From Dorea sp. D27 (GTDB taxonomy: Bacteria > Bacillota > Clostridia > Lachnospirales > Lachnospiraceae), in assembly GCF_001185345.1 (NCBI RefSeq), contig NZ_KQ236746.1:147553-211552 (forward strand): 64,000 nucleotides of DNA, read 5' to 3'. The translations under genes were made by a program, and so were the position numbers. Position 1 is the stretch's first letter, and the number at the start of each line of letters is the position of its first letter. The notes beneath the pieces were generated by a model. That model was given only the letters and a program-made list of their open reading frames with translations. It searched no databases and was not told the origin of the DNA. Of the stretch, positions 54,617 to 63,784 are shown one piece after another.

Positions 54617-55492
54617 ATGGATAAACTGGAGTTGAAAGCACTGGCTAAGATAAACCTGGGCCTGGACGTACTCGGAAGGCGGAGCAACGGATACCACGAT
54701 GTACGCATGGTGATGCAGACGGTGTACTTGTATGACCAGGTCATAATGGAGAAGAAGAAGGAGCCGGGCATCGAAGTGGAGACGAACCTGTATTTCCTTC
54801 CGGTCAATGAGAATAATCTCGCTTACAAGGCAGCAAAGCTGCTTATGGATGAATTTCACATAAAAGAGGGAATCAAGATTACGCTTAAGAAGCATATTCC
54901 GGTGGCGGCAGGTATGGCAGGCGGAAGTTCCAATGCAGCGGCAGTGCTCTATGGAATGAACCGCATGTTTGCCCTGAAGCTGCCGGAGAAAGCTTTGATG
55001 GAACGGGGGTTGACGCTTGGGGCGGACGTGCCGTACTGCATCATGCGGGGAACCGTGCTTGCAGAGGGCATCGGCGAGATTCTCACTCCTTTAAGCCCCA
55101 TGCCGAAGTGCCATATATTGATAGCGAAGCCGCCCATCAGCGTATCGACCAAGTTCGTGTACGATGAGCTGGACTCCCGCGAGATAACAGCGCACCCGGA
55201 TATAGACGGAATCATAGAGGGTCTGGATGGACAAGACCTGGCACGCACGGCCGGATGCCTTGGAAACGTGCTGGAGGAAGTCACGGTCCGGGAATACCCT
55301 GTAATCGAACAGATCAAGAATGTCATGAAAGGACAGGGGGCATTGAACGCCATCATGAGCGGAAGCGGCCCGACCGTATTCGGCATATTTGAGGAAAAGA
55401 GCAGGGCGAGGGAGGCAGGCAGAAAGATAAAGGAAACGGGATTAACGAAGCAGGTGTATGTTACGAACGTGCATAATGCAAGGAGGAAATGA
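54617..55492 (+). CDS. ispE: 4-diphosphocytidyl-2-C-methyl-D-erythritol kinase
   Basis: A 291-residue GHMP kinase with GAGGAGA upstream. Motifs are LKALAKINLGLDVLGRRSNG, the ATP loop IPVAAGMAGGSSNAAAVLYG and MSGSGPTVFGIFE. It carries out the fourth step of the methylerythritol phosphate isoprenoid pathway. The stop overlaps the upstream ATG of the next gene, and both are likely cotranscribed. Confidence 0.95.
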   Translation: MDKLELKALAKINLGLDVLGRRSNGYHDVRMVMQTVYLYDQVIMEKKKEPGIEVETNLYFLPVNENNLAYKAAKLLMDEFHIKEGIKITLKKHIPVAAGMAGGSSNAAAVLYGMNRMFALKLPEKALMERGLTLGADVPYCIMRGTVLAEGIGEILTPLSPMPKCHILIAKPPISVSTKFVYDELDSREITAHPDIDGIIEGLDGQDLARTAGCLGNVLEEVTVREYPVIEQIKNVMKGQGALNAIMSGSGPTVFGIFEEKSRAREAGRKIKETGLTKQVYVTNVHNARRK

Positions 55493-55494
55493 GC

Positions 55495-56172
55495 ATGGAA
55501 CCAAACTTTCAAGTCAATATGAACGAATATCTCCCGCTCCGGGACGTCGTATTTAATACGCTCCGTCAGGCGATTCTGCGGGGAGAGCTGAAACCCGGGG
55601 AGAGGCTGATGGAGATCCAGCTCGCCAATAAGCTTGGTGTCAGCCGTACACCTATACGTGAAGCAATCCGTAAGCTGGAGCTGGAAGGACTTGTGCTCAT
55701 GATTCCGCGAAAAGGGGCAGAGGTGGCAGAGATAACGGAGAAGAGCCTGCGGGATGTGCTGGAAGTCAGGAAAGCGCTGGAGGAGCTGGCGGTACAGCTC
55801 TGCTGTGACAAGATTACGAAGGATGAGATCAGGGAGCTTGAAAAGGCTGCGGAAGATTTTAAGACCGCCATAAGAAGAGGCGGCCTTACAGAGATAGCCG
55901 AGGCGGATGTAAAGTTCCACGATGTCATCTATATGGCAACGGACAACCAGAAGCTCATCCAGCTGCTGAACAACCTGCGTGAGCAGATGTACCGATACAG
56001 GATGGAATATCTGAAAAGTGATGAAGTATATCCGCAGCTCATCTCTGAGCATAAAGACATTATCCGACATGTCGCCGGCAAAGAAAAGGACAAAGCTACC
56101 GAAGTCGTCAGCAAGCATATAGATAACCAGGTCGAGGGCGTCATCGATACGCTCCGCCTGAAAAAATCATAA
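55495..56172 (+). CDS. GntR-family regulator with FCD domain
   Basis: A 225-residue protein; the ATG at 55495 is eight bases after AGGAGG (the one at 55489 is too close). The winged helix is VFNTLRQAILRGELKPGERL, ANKLGVSRTPIREAIRKLEL. The FCD ligand domain (about 85-215) keeps the metal-type residues DVKFHDVIYMATDN and ISEHKDIIRHV. The position between ispE and spoIIR is common in Lachnospiraceae. The ligand is unknown. Confidence 0.9.
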   Translation: MEPNFQVNMNEYLPLRDVVFNTLRQAILRGELKPGERLMEIQLANKLGVSRTPIREAIRKLELEGLVLMIPRKGAEVAEITEKSLRDVLEVRKALEELAVQLCCDKITKDEIRELEKAAEDFKTAIRRGGLTEIAEADVKFHDVIYMATDNQKLIQLLNNLREQMYRYRMEYLKSDEVYPQLISEHKDIIRHVAGKEKDKATEVVSKHIDNQVEGVIDTLRLKKS

Positions 56173-56189
56173 ATTTAACGCCTGCTTTT

Positions 56190-56219
56190 GTATAAGCGCC
56201 GTGAAATGTGTACAGACTT
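56190..56219 (+). promoter_or_regulatory. Sigma-F-like promoter of spoIIR
   Basis: GTATA (56190-56194), a 15-base spacer and GTACAGACTT (56210-56219) match the forespore pattern GywTA-N15-GgnrAnAnTw at all but two -10 positions. spoIIR is a classical forespore (sigma-F) gene, which supports the call. Confidence 0.5.
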
Positions 56220-56261
56220 CTTATAACATCCGAGGGGATTGTGAATAAGGAGGTACATAGA

Positions 56262-56942
56262 ATGCGGGAAGAAATCAAAAAGAGATATAGAAAGAAGCAG
56301 CTCATCTGTGTTATACTTGGTATCTGTATAGCACTTATCCTGACGGGGAGTATCGTCAGCCGCCGGATGAAAGTGGTCGACGCGAAAGTGCGGGAGACGC
56401 AGGAGAAACTGGCGGGAGAGGTGTTCCGCTTCCACGTGCTGGCGAACAGCGACAGCGAGGAGGATCAGGCGCTGAAGCTGAAAGTGCGGGACGCGGTACT
56501 GGCGTATATGAAAGCCGATATGAAAGGCGGGACGGCCGGCGAGCCGACCGCGGAGGATACGAAGAGATGGGCTCACAACCATCTGGAGGAAATTGAGGAG
56601 AAGGCGGAGGAGGTTATCCGTAAGGAAGGGTATTCCTACGGAGCAGAAGCGAATGTACAGTTCTGCCATTTTCCGGACAAGACTTACGGGGACATCACGT
56701 TTCCGGAAGGAGATTATGAGGCGCTGCGTATCGTGATCGGGCAAGGCAGAGGCCACAACTGGTGGTGCGTGCTCTATCCGAACTTATGCTTTATGAGCAC
56801 GACGTGCGCGGTCGTAAGCGATGAGGGGAAAGAGGAGCTGAAAGAAGTGCTCACAGATGATGAATATGAAATGGTGACAGCCACTTCGGACTTTAAGATA
56901 AAATGGTTTTTCTTTGGAGGAGACGAGAAAGAGGACCGGTAG
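56262..56942 (+). CDS. spoIIR: Stage II sporulation protein R
   Basis: A 226-residue protein; the ATG at 56262 follows AAGGAGG. A membrane/signal helix (LICVILGICIALILTGSIV) precedes the SpoIIR domain with VFRFHVLANSDSEEDQALKL, KVRDAVLAYM, NVQFCHFPDKTYGDITFPEG and GHNWWCVLYPNLCF. It is secreted from the forespore and triggers the SpoIIGA protease that activates sigma-E in the mother cell. It confirms the endospore-forming nature of the host. Confidence 0.93.
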   Translation: MREEIKKRYRKKQLICVILGICIALILTGSIVSRRMKVVDAKVRETQEKLAGEVFRFHVLANSDSEEDQALKLKVRDAVLAYMKADMKGGTAGEPTAEDTKRWAHNHLEEIEEKAEEVIRKEGYSYGAEANVQFCHFPDKTYGDITFPEGDYEALRIVIGQGRGHNWWCVLYPNLCFMSTTCAVVSDEGKEELKEVLTDDEYEMVTATSDFKIKWFFFGGDEKEDR

Positions 56943-56960
56943 AGACATGGAGGCAGTTTC

Positions 56961-58157
56961 ATGACTGAGTTTTTGGTAAGACGTTTTGTTAAGAATCATG
57001 AAGAGGTAGAGAAGGTGTCTGTCCGTACGGCCTATGGAGTGTTGGCGAGTGCGGTGGGCATCTTTTGCAATGTATTGTTATTTGTGGTCAAGGCGGCCGT
57101 GGGCTTCCTGCTCCACAGCATATCCGTAACCGCAGACGCTTTTAATAACCTCTCGGACGCGGGATCTTCCGTCATCGGGCTAGTGGGCGTCAAGATGGCA
57201 AGCAAACCGGCAGATAAAGACCATCCGTTCGGCCACGGAAGGATTGAATATATCGCGGCGCTGATTGTAGCGTTTCTCGTCCTGCAGGTCGGGTTTACCT
57301 TTTTCAAGGATGCCATCGGAAAGATACGTGAGCCGGAGATGATGAAGTTCAAGCTCATATCTGTTATCATACTCATACTGTCTGTCGGGGTGAAGCTCTG
57401 GATGGGCGTCTTTAACCGGAAGCTCGGACAGCGCATCAATTCGAAGGTCATGCTCGCAACGGCGGCAGACGCGCTCGGAGACGTGATAACAACGTCCGCC
57501 ACGATCGCCTCTCTTCTGTTCTGGAAGGCAACCGGAATTAATATTGACGGCTTCGTAGGACTTGGCGTATCGCTAGTCGTCATGTGGGCGGGAATCGGCA
57601 TTGCCAGAGATACGCTGGAGCCCCTTATCGGTGAACCCGTGGCGGCGGAAGAATATGTCAGGATATCGAGGTTCGTGGAGAAATATGACGGCATCGTCGG
57701 CAGCCATGACCTGATTGTACATAATTACGGGCCTGGGAGAAGCATGGCGTCCATCCATGCAGAAGTGCCGAACAATACGGATATAGAAGATTCGCATGAG
57801 ATCATCGACAAGATAGAACGGGACGCGGCCAGGAAGCTTGGAATCTTTCTCGTGATACATATGGATCCTGTGGAGACGAAGGATGAGCAGGTGCTCGAGG
57901 CGAAGGAACATGTGGAAGAGGTGGTATCACGTCTGGATGGCAGGGCGAGCATCCACGACTTCCGCATGGTGGACGGCAGACACCAGATTAATCTTATCTT
58001 CGACCTCGTTGTTCCGAGAGAATACAGCAGGGAGCAGCAGAACAGCCTGAGCCACGCGGTCATGGAGGAACTTCAGAAGATAGATGAGAGATACCAGTGC
58101 GTCATTGCGGTTGAGATGAGCTTTGTGGCAAGTGCACGGAAAGGACAGGAAGAATAA
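56961..58157 (+). CDS. Cation diffusion facilitator transporter
   Basis: A 398-residue protein with six membrane helices in residues 20-210. Metal-site segments are SVTADAFNNLSDAGSS (D-x3-D), KDHPFGHGRIEYIAAL and MLATAADALGDVITTSATI. The soluble C-terminal dimer domain (about 215-300) is followed by an additional ~100 residues, longer than minimal CDF proteins but frequent in Clostridia. It exports divalent metals such as zinc, manganese or iron in exchange for protons. Confidence 0.92.
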   Translation: MTEFLVRRFVKNHEEVEKVSVRTAYGVLASAVGIFCNVLLFVVKAAVGFLLHSISVTADAFNNLSDAGSSVIGLVGVKMASKPADKDHPFGHGRIEYIAALIVAFLVLQVGFTFFKDAIGKIREPEMMKFKLISVIILILSVGVKLWMGVFNRKLGQRINSKVMLATAADALGDVITTSATIASLLFWKATGINIDGFVGLGVSLVVMWAGIGIARDTLEPLIGEPVAAEEYVRISRFVEKYDGIVGSHDLIVHNYGPGRSMASIHAEVPNNTDIEDSHEIIDKIERDAARKLGIFLVIHMDPVETKDEQVLEAKEHVEEVVSRLDGRASIHDFRMVDGRHQINLIFDLVVPREYSREQQNSLSHAVMEELQKIDERYQCVIAVEMSFVASARKGQEE

Positions 58158-58160
58158 GAG

Positions 58161-58871
58161 ATGTATTCATTTGACAGCAGAGTCAGGTTCAGTGAGGTGG
58201 ACCACACGAAGCAGATAACCTTGCCAGGGGTTATCAATTATTTTCAGGACTGCAGCACCTTCCATTCGGAGAGTCTCGGCCTCGGGGTCGATTACTTCGC
58301 AAAACACAAGCGGGCATGGGTGCTGAACGCGTGGCAGGTCGTAACAGAACGCTATCCTAAGCTTGGAGAGCACATCACGGTCAGCACGTGGGCGACGGAA
58401 TTCAACGGATTATACGGGCTCCGAAACTTCCGTATGACGGACGGTAAGGGCAGGACCACGGCATATGCCAATTCTGTCTGGGTATATATGGATATGGCGA
58501 AAGGAAGGCCGGTGAAGCCGCCGACCGAGGAGATTGAGGCATACGGGGAAGAAGAGCCCCTGGCAATGGATTATGCACCGAGGAAGATTGCCCTTCCGGA
58601 TACATGGGAAGAAAAGCCCCCCTTTCCGGTGAGAAAGTATCATATCGATACGAATGAGCACGTCAATAACTGCCAGTATGTGCAGATGGCGCTGGAGGTG
58701 CTCGGGAAAGAGCCGGATATACGACAGGTTAGGGTAGAATACAGGAAATCGGCTGTCTATCAGGATATTATCAGCCCGCGCGTGTCAGAGGAGGAAGGCC
58801 GGACAGTCGTGTCACTTGGAGATGCACAGGGGAAACCTTATGCAATAGTAGAACTAAAGGAGAACTTATGA
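58161..58871 (+). CDS. Acyl-ACP thioesterase (FatA/B-like)
   Basis: A 236-residue double-hotdog protein beginning MYSFDSRVRFSEVDHTKQIT. The second hotdog holds KYHIDTNEHVNNCQYVQMAL, the Asn/His catalytic segment of the family. It releases free fatty acids from acyl-ACP. It lies three bases after the CDF gene and overlaps the S1 gene, so the trio is an operon. Confidence 0.9.
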   Translation: MYSFDSRVRFSEVDHTKQITLPGVINYFQDCSTFHSESLGLGVDYFAKHKRAWVLNAWQVVTERYPKLGEHITVSTWATEFNGLYGLRNFRMTDGKGRTTAYANSVWVYMDMAKGRPVKPPTEEIEAYGEEEPLAMDYAPRKIALPDTWEEKPPFPVRKYHIDTNEHVNNCQYVQMALEVLGKEPDIRQVRVEYRKSAVYQDIISPRVSEEEGRTVVSLGDAQGKPYAIVELKENL

Positions 58872-59704
58872 TGACATTAGAAAAGGGATTAGGAAAAAAA
58901 CAGGTGCTGAGCGTGGTGAAGCTGGTGGACTTTGGGGTATATCTCGGAACGGAGGAAGAGAAAGTGCTGCTTCCGAAAAAGCAGGTTCCCGAAGGGACAA
59001 AAAAAGGAGACGAGATAGAAGTATTTCTCTATAAGGATTCTTCGGACAGGCTGATAGCCACGACGTCAGAGCCTGCACTGACACTCGGCGGGCTGGCCGT
59101 TCTGGCTGTAGCAGATACCGGACGGGTAGGAGCTTTCCTCGAGTGGGGGCTTGAGAAAGATCTGCTGCTGCCGTATAAGGAGCAGACGGCAAAGGTGGAG
59201 AAGGGGGACAAGGTGCTTGTGGCGCTGTATGTGGACAAGAGCCGGCGCCTCTGTGCGACGATGAAGGTGTATGACAGGCTGCTGACAGATTCACCTTATA
59301 AAAAAGATGACCATGTAAGCGGAACGGTCTATGAGTTCAGTGATAATTTTGGGGTGTTCGTGGCGGTAGATAACCGGTATTCCGCCCTGATACCAAAGAG
59401 AGAGGCATTTGGCAGCCTGAAAGTGGGAGATAAGGTACATGCGAGGGTCGTGAAAGTACATGCGGACGGAAAATTAGACTTAAGCATCAGGGAAAAGGCA
59501 TTTATCCAGATGGACGCGGATGCCGCGGCAATTGTAAAACGGATGGAAGAATATGGGGGAGAGCTGCCGTTTACGGACAAGGCGGAGCCGGAACTCATCC
59601 AGAGAGAGTTCGGTTTGAGCAAAAATGCTTTTAAGCGTGCGGTAGGACGGCTGCTGAAAGAGGGCAAGGTAGAAATCAGAAATAGTTCCATCGTGCTCAA
59701 GTAA
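58868..59704 (+). CDS. S1-domain RNA-binding protein, CvfB-like
   Basis: A 278-residue protein with AAAGGAG before tandem ATGs (58868 and 58871). Three S1-type barrels (about 8-65, 72-135 and 148-215, for example GTVYEFSDNFGVFVAVDNRY) precede a C-terminal winged helix (QREFGLSKNAFKRAVGRLLK). CvfB proteins of Firmicutes bind RNA and affect virulence or stress expression. The start overlaps the thioesterase stop. Confidence 0.85.
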   Translation: MMTLEKGLGKKQVLSVVKLVDFGVYLGTEEEKVLLPKKQVPEGTKKGDEIEVFLYKDSSDRLIATTSEPALTLGGLAVLAVADTGRVGAFLEWGLEKDLLLPYKEQTAKVEKGDKVLVALYVDKSRRLCATMKVYDRLLTDSPYKKDDHVSGTVYEFSDNFGVFVAVDNRYSALIPKREAFGSLKVGDKVHARVVKVHADGKLDLSIREKAFIQMDADAAAIVKRMEEYGGELPFTDKAEPELIQREFGLSKNAFKRAVGRLLKEGKVEIRNSSIVLK

Positions 59705-59770
59705 TTATTACCAAAAACTGGTGTGAAAAATTGTGCACATTTTAAAAAGCGCCGAAAATCAACATTTGCC

Positions 59771-59799
59771 TTGATTTTGGCAGGGTTTTCGTATATATT
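59771..59799 (+). promoter_or_regulatory. Vegetative-type promoter of the HPr-like gene
   Basis: TTGATT (59771-59776), a 17-base spacer and TATATT (59794-59799) resemble a sigma-A promoter, 47 bases before the ATG. A ribosome site AAAGGAGAG follows at 59830-59838. Confidence 0.6.
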
Positions 59800-59845
59800 G
59801 AGGGTGTAAAAAGAAAAGAGTAGAAAAGAAAAGGAGAGTAACAAG

Positions 59846-60079
59846 ATGAAAGTTCAGAATATCACAAATATCGAAAAGTTTTTCGAAGTAGTAGACAGTT
59901 GCTCAGGTAAGGTAGAATTAGTAACAGGTGAAGGAGACAGACTTAATTTAAAATCTAAATTATCTCAGTATGTGTCTATGGCAAATATCTTCTCTAATGG
60001 AGAGATACCGGAGCTGGAAATCGTGGCACATGAAAAAGAAGATATCGACAAGCTCGTCGCATTCATGATTAACGGCTAA
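59846..60079 (+). CDS. HPr-like protein lacking the phosphorylatable histidine
   Basis: A 77-residue protein of HPr length. VELVTGEGDRLNLKSKLSQY followed by VSMANIFSNGEIPELEI corresponds to the HPr segment from strand two through the serine-46 helix, and EKEDIDKLVAFM to the last helix. Where HPr has the active histidine with its arginine, this protein reads FEVVDSCSGK, with no histidine. It therefore cannot take part in the sugar phosphate relay. A regulatory role like that of Crh is possible. It has its own promoter and a very strong terminator. Confidence 0.7.
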   Translation: MKVQNITNIEKFFEVVDSCSGKVELVTGEGDRLNLKSKLSQYVSMANIFSNGEIPELEIVAHEKEDIDKLVAFMING

Positions 60080-60114
60080 AGACAGGACTTATATACAGGC
60101 TGGCAGACAGCGCA

Positions 60115-60168
60115 GACGGCGGCAATATTCTCCTCGTAACGAGGAGAATATTGCTGCCGTCTTTTCTT
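60115..60168 (+). terminator. Strong rho-independent terminator
   Basis: A 22-bp stem (60115-60136 with 60140-60161, one mismatch) with a TAA loop is followed by TTTTCTT. It isolates the HPr-like gene from dnaE. Confidence 0.92.
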
Positions 60169-60237
60169 ATGCCGCAAAATTTGATATAGTTATCTTATCA
60201 GATACTTTAAGACGACATTCACAGAACAGGAGTAATT

Positions 60238-63200
60238 ATGAGTTTTGCACATTTACATGTCCATACGGAGTACAGCCTCCTGGACGGTTCTAATAAGATC
60301 AAAGAGTGTATAGCCCGGGTAAAGGAGCTTGGCATGGACAGCGTGGCAATAACGGACCACGGCGTCATGTTCGGCGTTATAGACTTCTACCGCGCGGCAA
60401 AGGCGGCCGGAATAAAGCCGATACTAGGCTGTGAGGTGTATGTGGCGCCTGGTTCCCGGTTTGACAAGGAGGCAGGGGGCAGCGGCGAAGACAGGTATTA
60501 CCATCTTGTGCTGCTGGCAGAAAATGACCTTGGATACCACAATCTGGTGAAGCTTGTGTCGAGAGGCTTCACGGAAGGCTACTATTACAAGCCCCGTGTG
60601 GATCTGGAACTGCTTCAGGAGTACCACGAGGGGATCATTGCGCTGAGTGCCTGCCTGGCGGGGGAAGTGCAGCGCAATATCATGAGGGGGATGTACAGCG
60701 AAGCAAAAGCGGCAGCGGAGCGCTACGAAGGGATATTCGGAGAAGGTAATTTCTTCCTGGAGCTGCAGGATCACGGCATGCAGGAACAGAAGATGGTAAA
60801 CCAGTCGCTGCTCCGGCTTTCCCAGGAGACAGGTATCGAGCTTGTGGCTACGAACGACATCCACTATACATATGAGGACGACGTCAAGCCCCATGACATA
60901 CTGCTCTGCCTCCAGACGGGAAAGAAGCTGGCGGATGAGGACCGTATGCGCTATGAAGGCGGCCAGTATTATATCAAGTCAGAGACGGAGATGCAGCAGC
61001 TGTTTCCATATGCGCTTCAGGCGCTGGAGAACACGCAGAGGATTGCAGACAGATGTAAGGTAGAGATAGAGTTTGGCGTGACGAAGCTTCCCAAATACGA
61101 TGTGCCGGAAGGATACTCGTCCTGGGAATACCTGAGAAAGCTCTGCTTTGAAGGGCTTAAGCGCCATTACCCGGACGGGGAGGATGCACTGGCGGAGCGG
61201 CTCGAATATGAGCTGTCTGTCATACAGTCTATGGGATACGTGGATTATTTTCTCATCGTATGGGATTTTATCAAATATGCCAAAGACCACGACATTATCG
61301 TCGGCCCGGGCCGTGGATCTGCGGCGGGAAGCATCGTGTCATACTGTCTGGACATCACGAGCATAGACCCGATAAAGTATCAGCTTCTCTTTGAACGTTT
61401 CCTGAACCCGGAGCGTGTATCCATGCCCGATATCGATATTGACTTCTGCTTCGAGCGGAGGCAGGAGGTGATAGACTACGTGGTGGAGAAGTACGGCTCT
61501 GACCGGGTCGTACAGATCGTCACCTTCGGTACGCTGGCAGCCCGCGGCGTCATCCGGGATGTGGGGCGCGTGATGGACCTGCCGTATGCATTTGTGGACA
61601 ATATCGCCAAGATGGTTCCGACAGAACTCAATATGACGCTGGAACGTGCGCTCAGTATGAATCCTGAGCTGAGGAGGGTGTATCAGGAGGACGGGCAGGT
61701 GCGGGAGCTCATCGACATGTCGAAGCGTCTGGAAGGGCTTCCCCGCCACACTTCCATGCATGCGGCCGGAGTTGTCATCAGCCAGAAGGCTGTGGATGAA
61801 TATGTACCGCTGTCGCTTGGCTCCGACGGTTCTGTCACGACGCAGTTCACGATGACGACGCTGGAAGAGCTCGGCCTCCTGAAGATGGACTTTCTCGGGC
61901 TCCGGACATTGACTGTCATACAGAACGCGGCGCAGCTGGCCGGAGTGAGCAGGGGCGGGCCGCTTGATATGGACAGCATAGACTATGATGACAAGGATGT
62001 GCTGAGCTCTATCGGAACAGGACGTACAGACGGCATCTTCCAGCTGGAGAGCGGCGGGATGAAGAGCTTTATGAAGGAGCTGAAACCGCAGAGCCTGGAG
62101 GATATCATCGCGGGTATCTCCCTGTACCGTCCGGGACCGATGGACTTCATCCCCCAATATATAAAGGGAAAGAACAATGCACAGAGCATTACGTATGACT
62201 GCCCGCAGCTGGAACCGATTCTGGCACCCACATACGGATGTATCGTCTATCAGGAACAGGTCATGCAGATTGTGCGGGACCTTGCCGGGTACACGCTTGG
62301 GCGGAGCGACCTCCTGCGCCGCGCCATGTCTAAGAAAAAGGGAGACGTGATGAAGAAAGAGCGCCAGAACTTTGTGTATGGCAATGAAGAAGAAGGCGTT
62401 CCCGGATGCATCAAAAACGGTATAGATGAGAAGACGGCCAATAAGATATATGACGAGATGATCGATTTTGCGAAGTATGCGTTCAACAAGTCCCATGCGG
62501 CTGCATACGCAGTTGTCTCTTATCAGACAGCGTGGCTTAAATATTACTATCCGGTAGAATTTATGGCGGCACTTATGACCTCCTGCATCGACAATCCCGG
62601 AAAAGTGGCGGAGTATATCTATACGTGCCGGCAGCAGATGGGAATCGAGATCATGCCGCCGGACATCAACAAAGGGCTTGGGAACTTCACGGTTGAGGAC
62701 GGCCGTATCCGTTACGGCCTGGCAGCCATCAAGAGCATAGGCCGGCCGGTCATCGACGCGATTATCAAAGAGCGGGGCACAGGCGGGCCGTTCAAGACGC
62801 TGAAGGACTTTATCGAGCGCATGTCCGGGAAGGAAGTCAACAAGAGGACGCTCGAGAACTTCATCAAATCAGGAGCTTTTGACAGTCTTGGCGGGACGAG
62901 GAAACAGTTTATGATAATCTATGTGCAGATTCTGGATCAGGTGAACCAGGAGCGGAAGTATTCCATGACCGGCCAGATGTCCTTATTCGATATGGTGGAC
63001 GACGACCAGAAGGCGGAATTTGATATCCCGCTGCCGGACGTGGGAGAATACGAAAAGGAAAATCTGCTTTCTTTTGAAAAAGAGGTACTGGGAATCTACT
63101 TAAGCGGGCATCCTATGGAAGAGTATGAGGAGAAGTGGAAGAAAAGCATCACGTCGACGACGCTGGATTTCCAGCTCGATGAAGAGACCGGGAGGACGAA

Positions 63201-63717
63201 GGTGCATGACGGCGCGCGGGAAGTCGTAGGGGGAATTATCGCCGACAAGACGATAAAGTACACGAAGAACAACAAGACGATGGCATTCCTCACGCTGGAG
63301 GATCTGGCGGGAACGGTAGAGATCGTCGTATTTCCGAAGGATTACGAGAAGAACCAGCAATACCTCTCAGAGGAGAACAAGGTGTTTGTAAGAGGCAGGG
63401 TCTCAGAAGAAGACGAGGCGGCGAGCAAGCTCATCTGTGAGGCAATCATCCCGTTTGAACTGACGAAGAAGGAGCTGTGGCTCCAGTATGAAGGAAAAGC
63501 AGATTTCCTGGCACGGGAAGCGGAGCTGTATGACTTGATAAAGGAGTCTGACGGCGATGATCAGGTCGTCATATACTGTAAGGCCGAGAAGGCGGTAAAA
63601 CGTCTTCCGAGAAGCAGGAATATCCATGTAGAGCCGGAGATTTTAAGCAGGTTGACGAATTACCTTGGAGAATCTTGTGTAAAAGTTATAGAAAAACCCA
63701 TTGAAAACATTTCATAG
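60238..63717 (+). CDS. dnaE: DNA polymerase III subunit alpha
   Basis: A 1159-residue replicative polymerase with CAGGAG upstream. The N-terminal PHP domain has FAHLHVHTEYSLLDGSNKI and VATNDIHYTYED. The palm has GPGRGSAAGSIVSYC and MPDIDIDFCFERR (catalytic aspartates), followed by VTFGTLAARGVIRDVGRV, the fingers, a helix-hairpin-helix region and an OB domain (LEDLAGTVEIVVFPKDYEKN). Length and order are those of DnaE1/DnaE proteins of Clostridia. It is followed by pfkA, a conserved pairing. Confidence 0.97.
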   Translation: MSFAHLHVHTEYSLLDGSNKIKECIARVKELGMDSVAITDHGVMFGVIDFYRAAKAAGIKPILGCEVYVAPGSRFDKEAGGSGEDRYYHLVLLAENDLGYHNLVKLVSRGFTEGYYYKPRVDLELLQEYHEGIIALSACLAGEVQRNIMRGMYSEAKAAAERYEGIFGEGNFFLELQDHGMQEQKMVNQSLLRLSQETGIELVATNDIHYTYEDDVKPHDILLCLQTGKKLADEDRMRYEGGQYYIKSETEMQQLFPYALQALENTQRIADRCKVEIEFGVTKLPKYDVPEGYSSWEYLRKLCFEGLKRHYPDGEDALAERLEYELSVIQSMGYVDYFLIVWDFIKYAKDHDIIVGPGRGSAAGSIVSYCLDITSIDPIKYQLLFERFLNPERVSMPDIDIDFCFERRQEVIDYVVEKYGSDRVVQIVTFGTLAARGVIRDVGRVMDLPYAFVDNIAKMVPTELNMTLERALSMNPELRRVYQEDGQVRELIDMSKRLEGLPRHTSMHAAGVVISQKAVDEYVPLSLGSDGSVTTQFTMTTLEELGLLKMDFLGLRTLTVIQNAAQLAGVSRGGPLDMDSIDYDDKDVLSSIGTGRTDGIFQLESGGMKSFMKELKPQSLEDIIAGISLYRPGPMDFIPQYIKGKNNAQSITYDCPQLEPILAPTYGCIVYQEQVMQIVRDLAGYTLGRSDLLRRAMSKKKGDVMKKERQNFVYGNEEEGVPGCIKNGIDEKTANKIYDEMIDFAKYAFNKSHAAAYAVVSYQTAWLKYYYPVEFMAALMTSCIDNPGKVAEYIYTCRQQMGIEIMPPDINKGLGNFTVEDGRIRYGLAAIKSIGRPVIDAIIKERGTGGPFKTLKDFIERMSGKEVNKRTLENFIKSGAFDSLGGTRKQFMIIYVQILDQVNQERKYSMTGQMSLFDMVDDDQKAEFDIPLPDVGEYEKENLLSFEKEVLGIYLSGHPMEEYEEKWKKSITSTTLDFQLDEETGRTKVHDGAREVVGGIIADKTIKYTKNNKTMAFLTLEDLAGTVEIVVFPKDYEKNQQYLSEENKVFVRGRVSEEDEAASKLICEAIIPFELTKKELWLQYEGKADFLAREAELYDLIKESDGDDQVVIYCKAEKAVKRLPRSRNIHVEPEILSRLTNYLGESCVKVIEKPIENIS

Positions 63718-63784
63718 ATAAGGTAAAATGAACCACGAAGAAAAGATAGAATGAGAATGATCACAATACGATGGAGGAATTGAA

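Noticed and set aside
54949..56118. Minus-strand reading frame of 389 codons across ispE and the FCD regulator
   Set aside because: It spans two well-recognised genes on the plus strand and its translation has no family-like motif.
61339..62496. Minus-strand reading frame of 385 codons within dnaE
   Set aside because: dnaE motifs on the plus strand are unambiguous; this is a codon-bias shadow.
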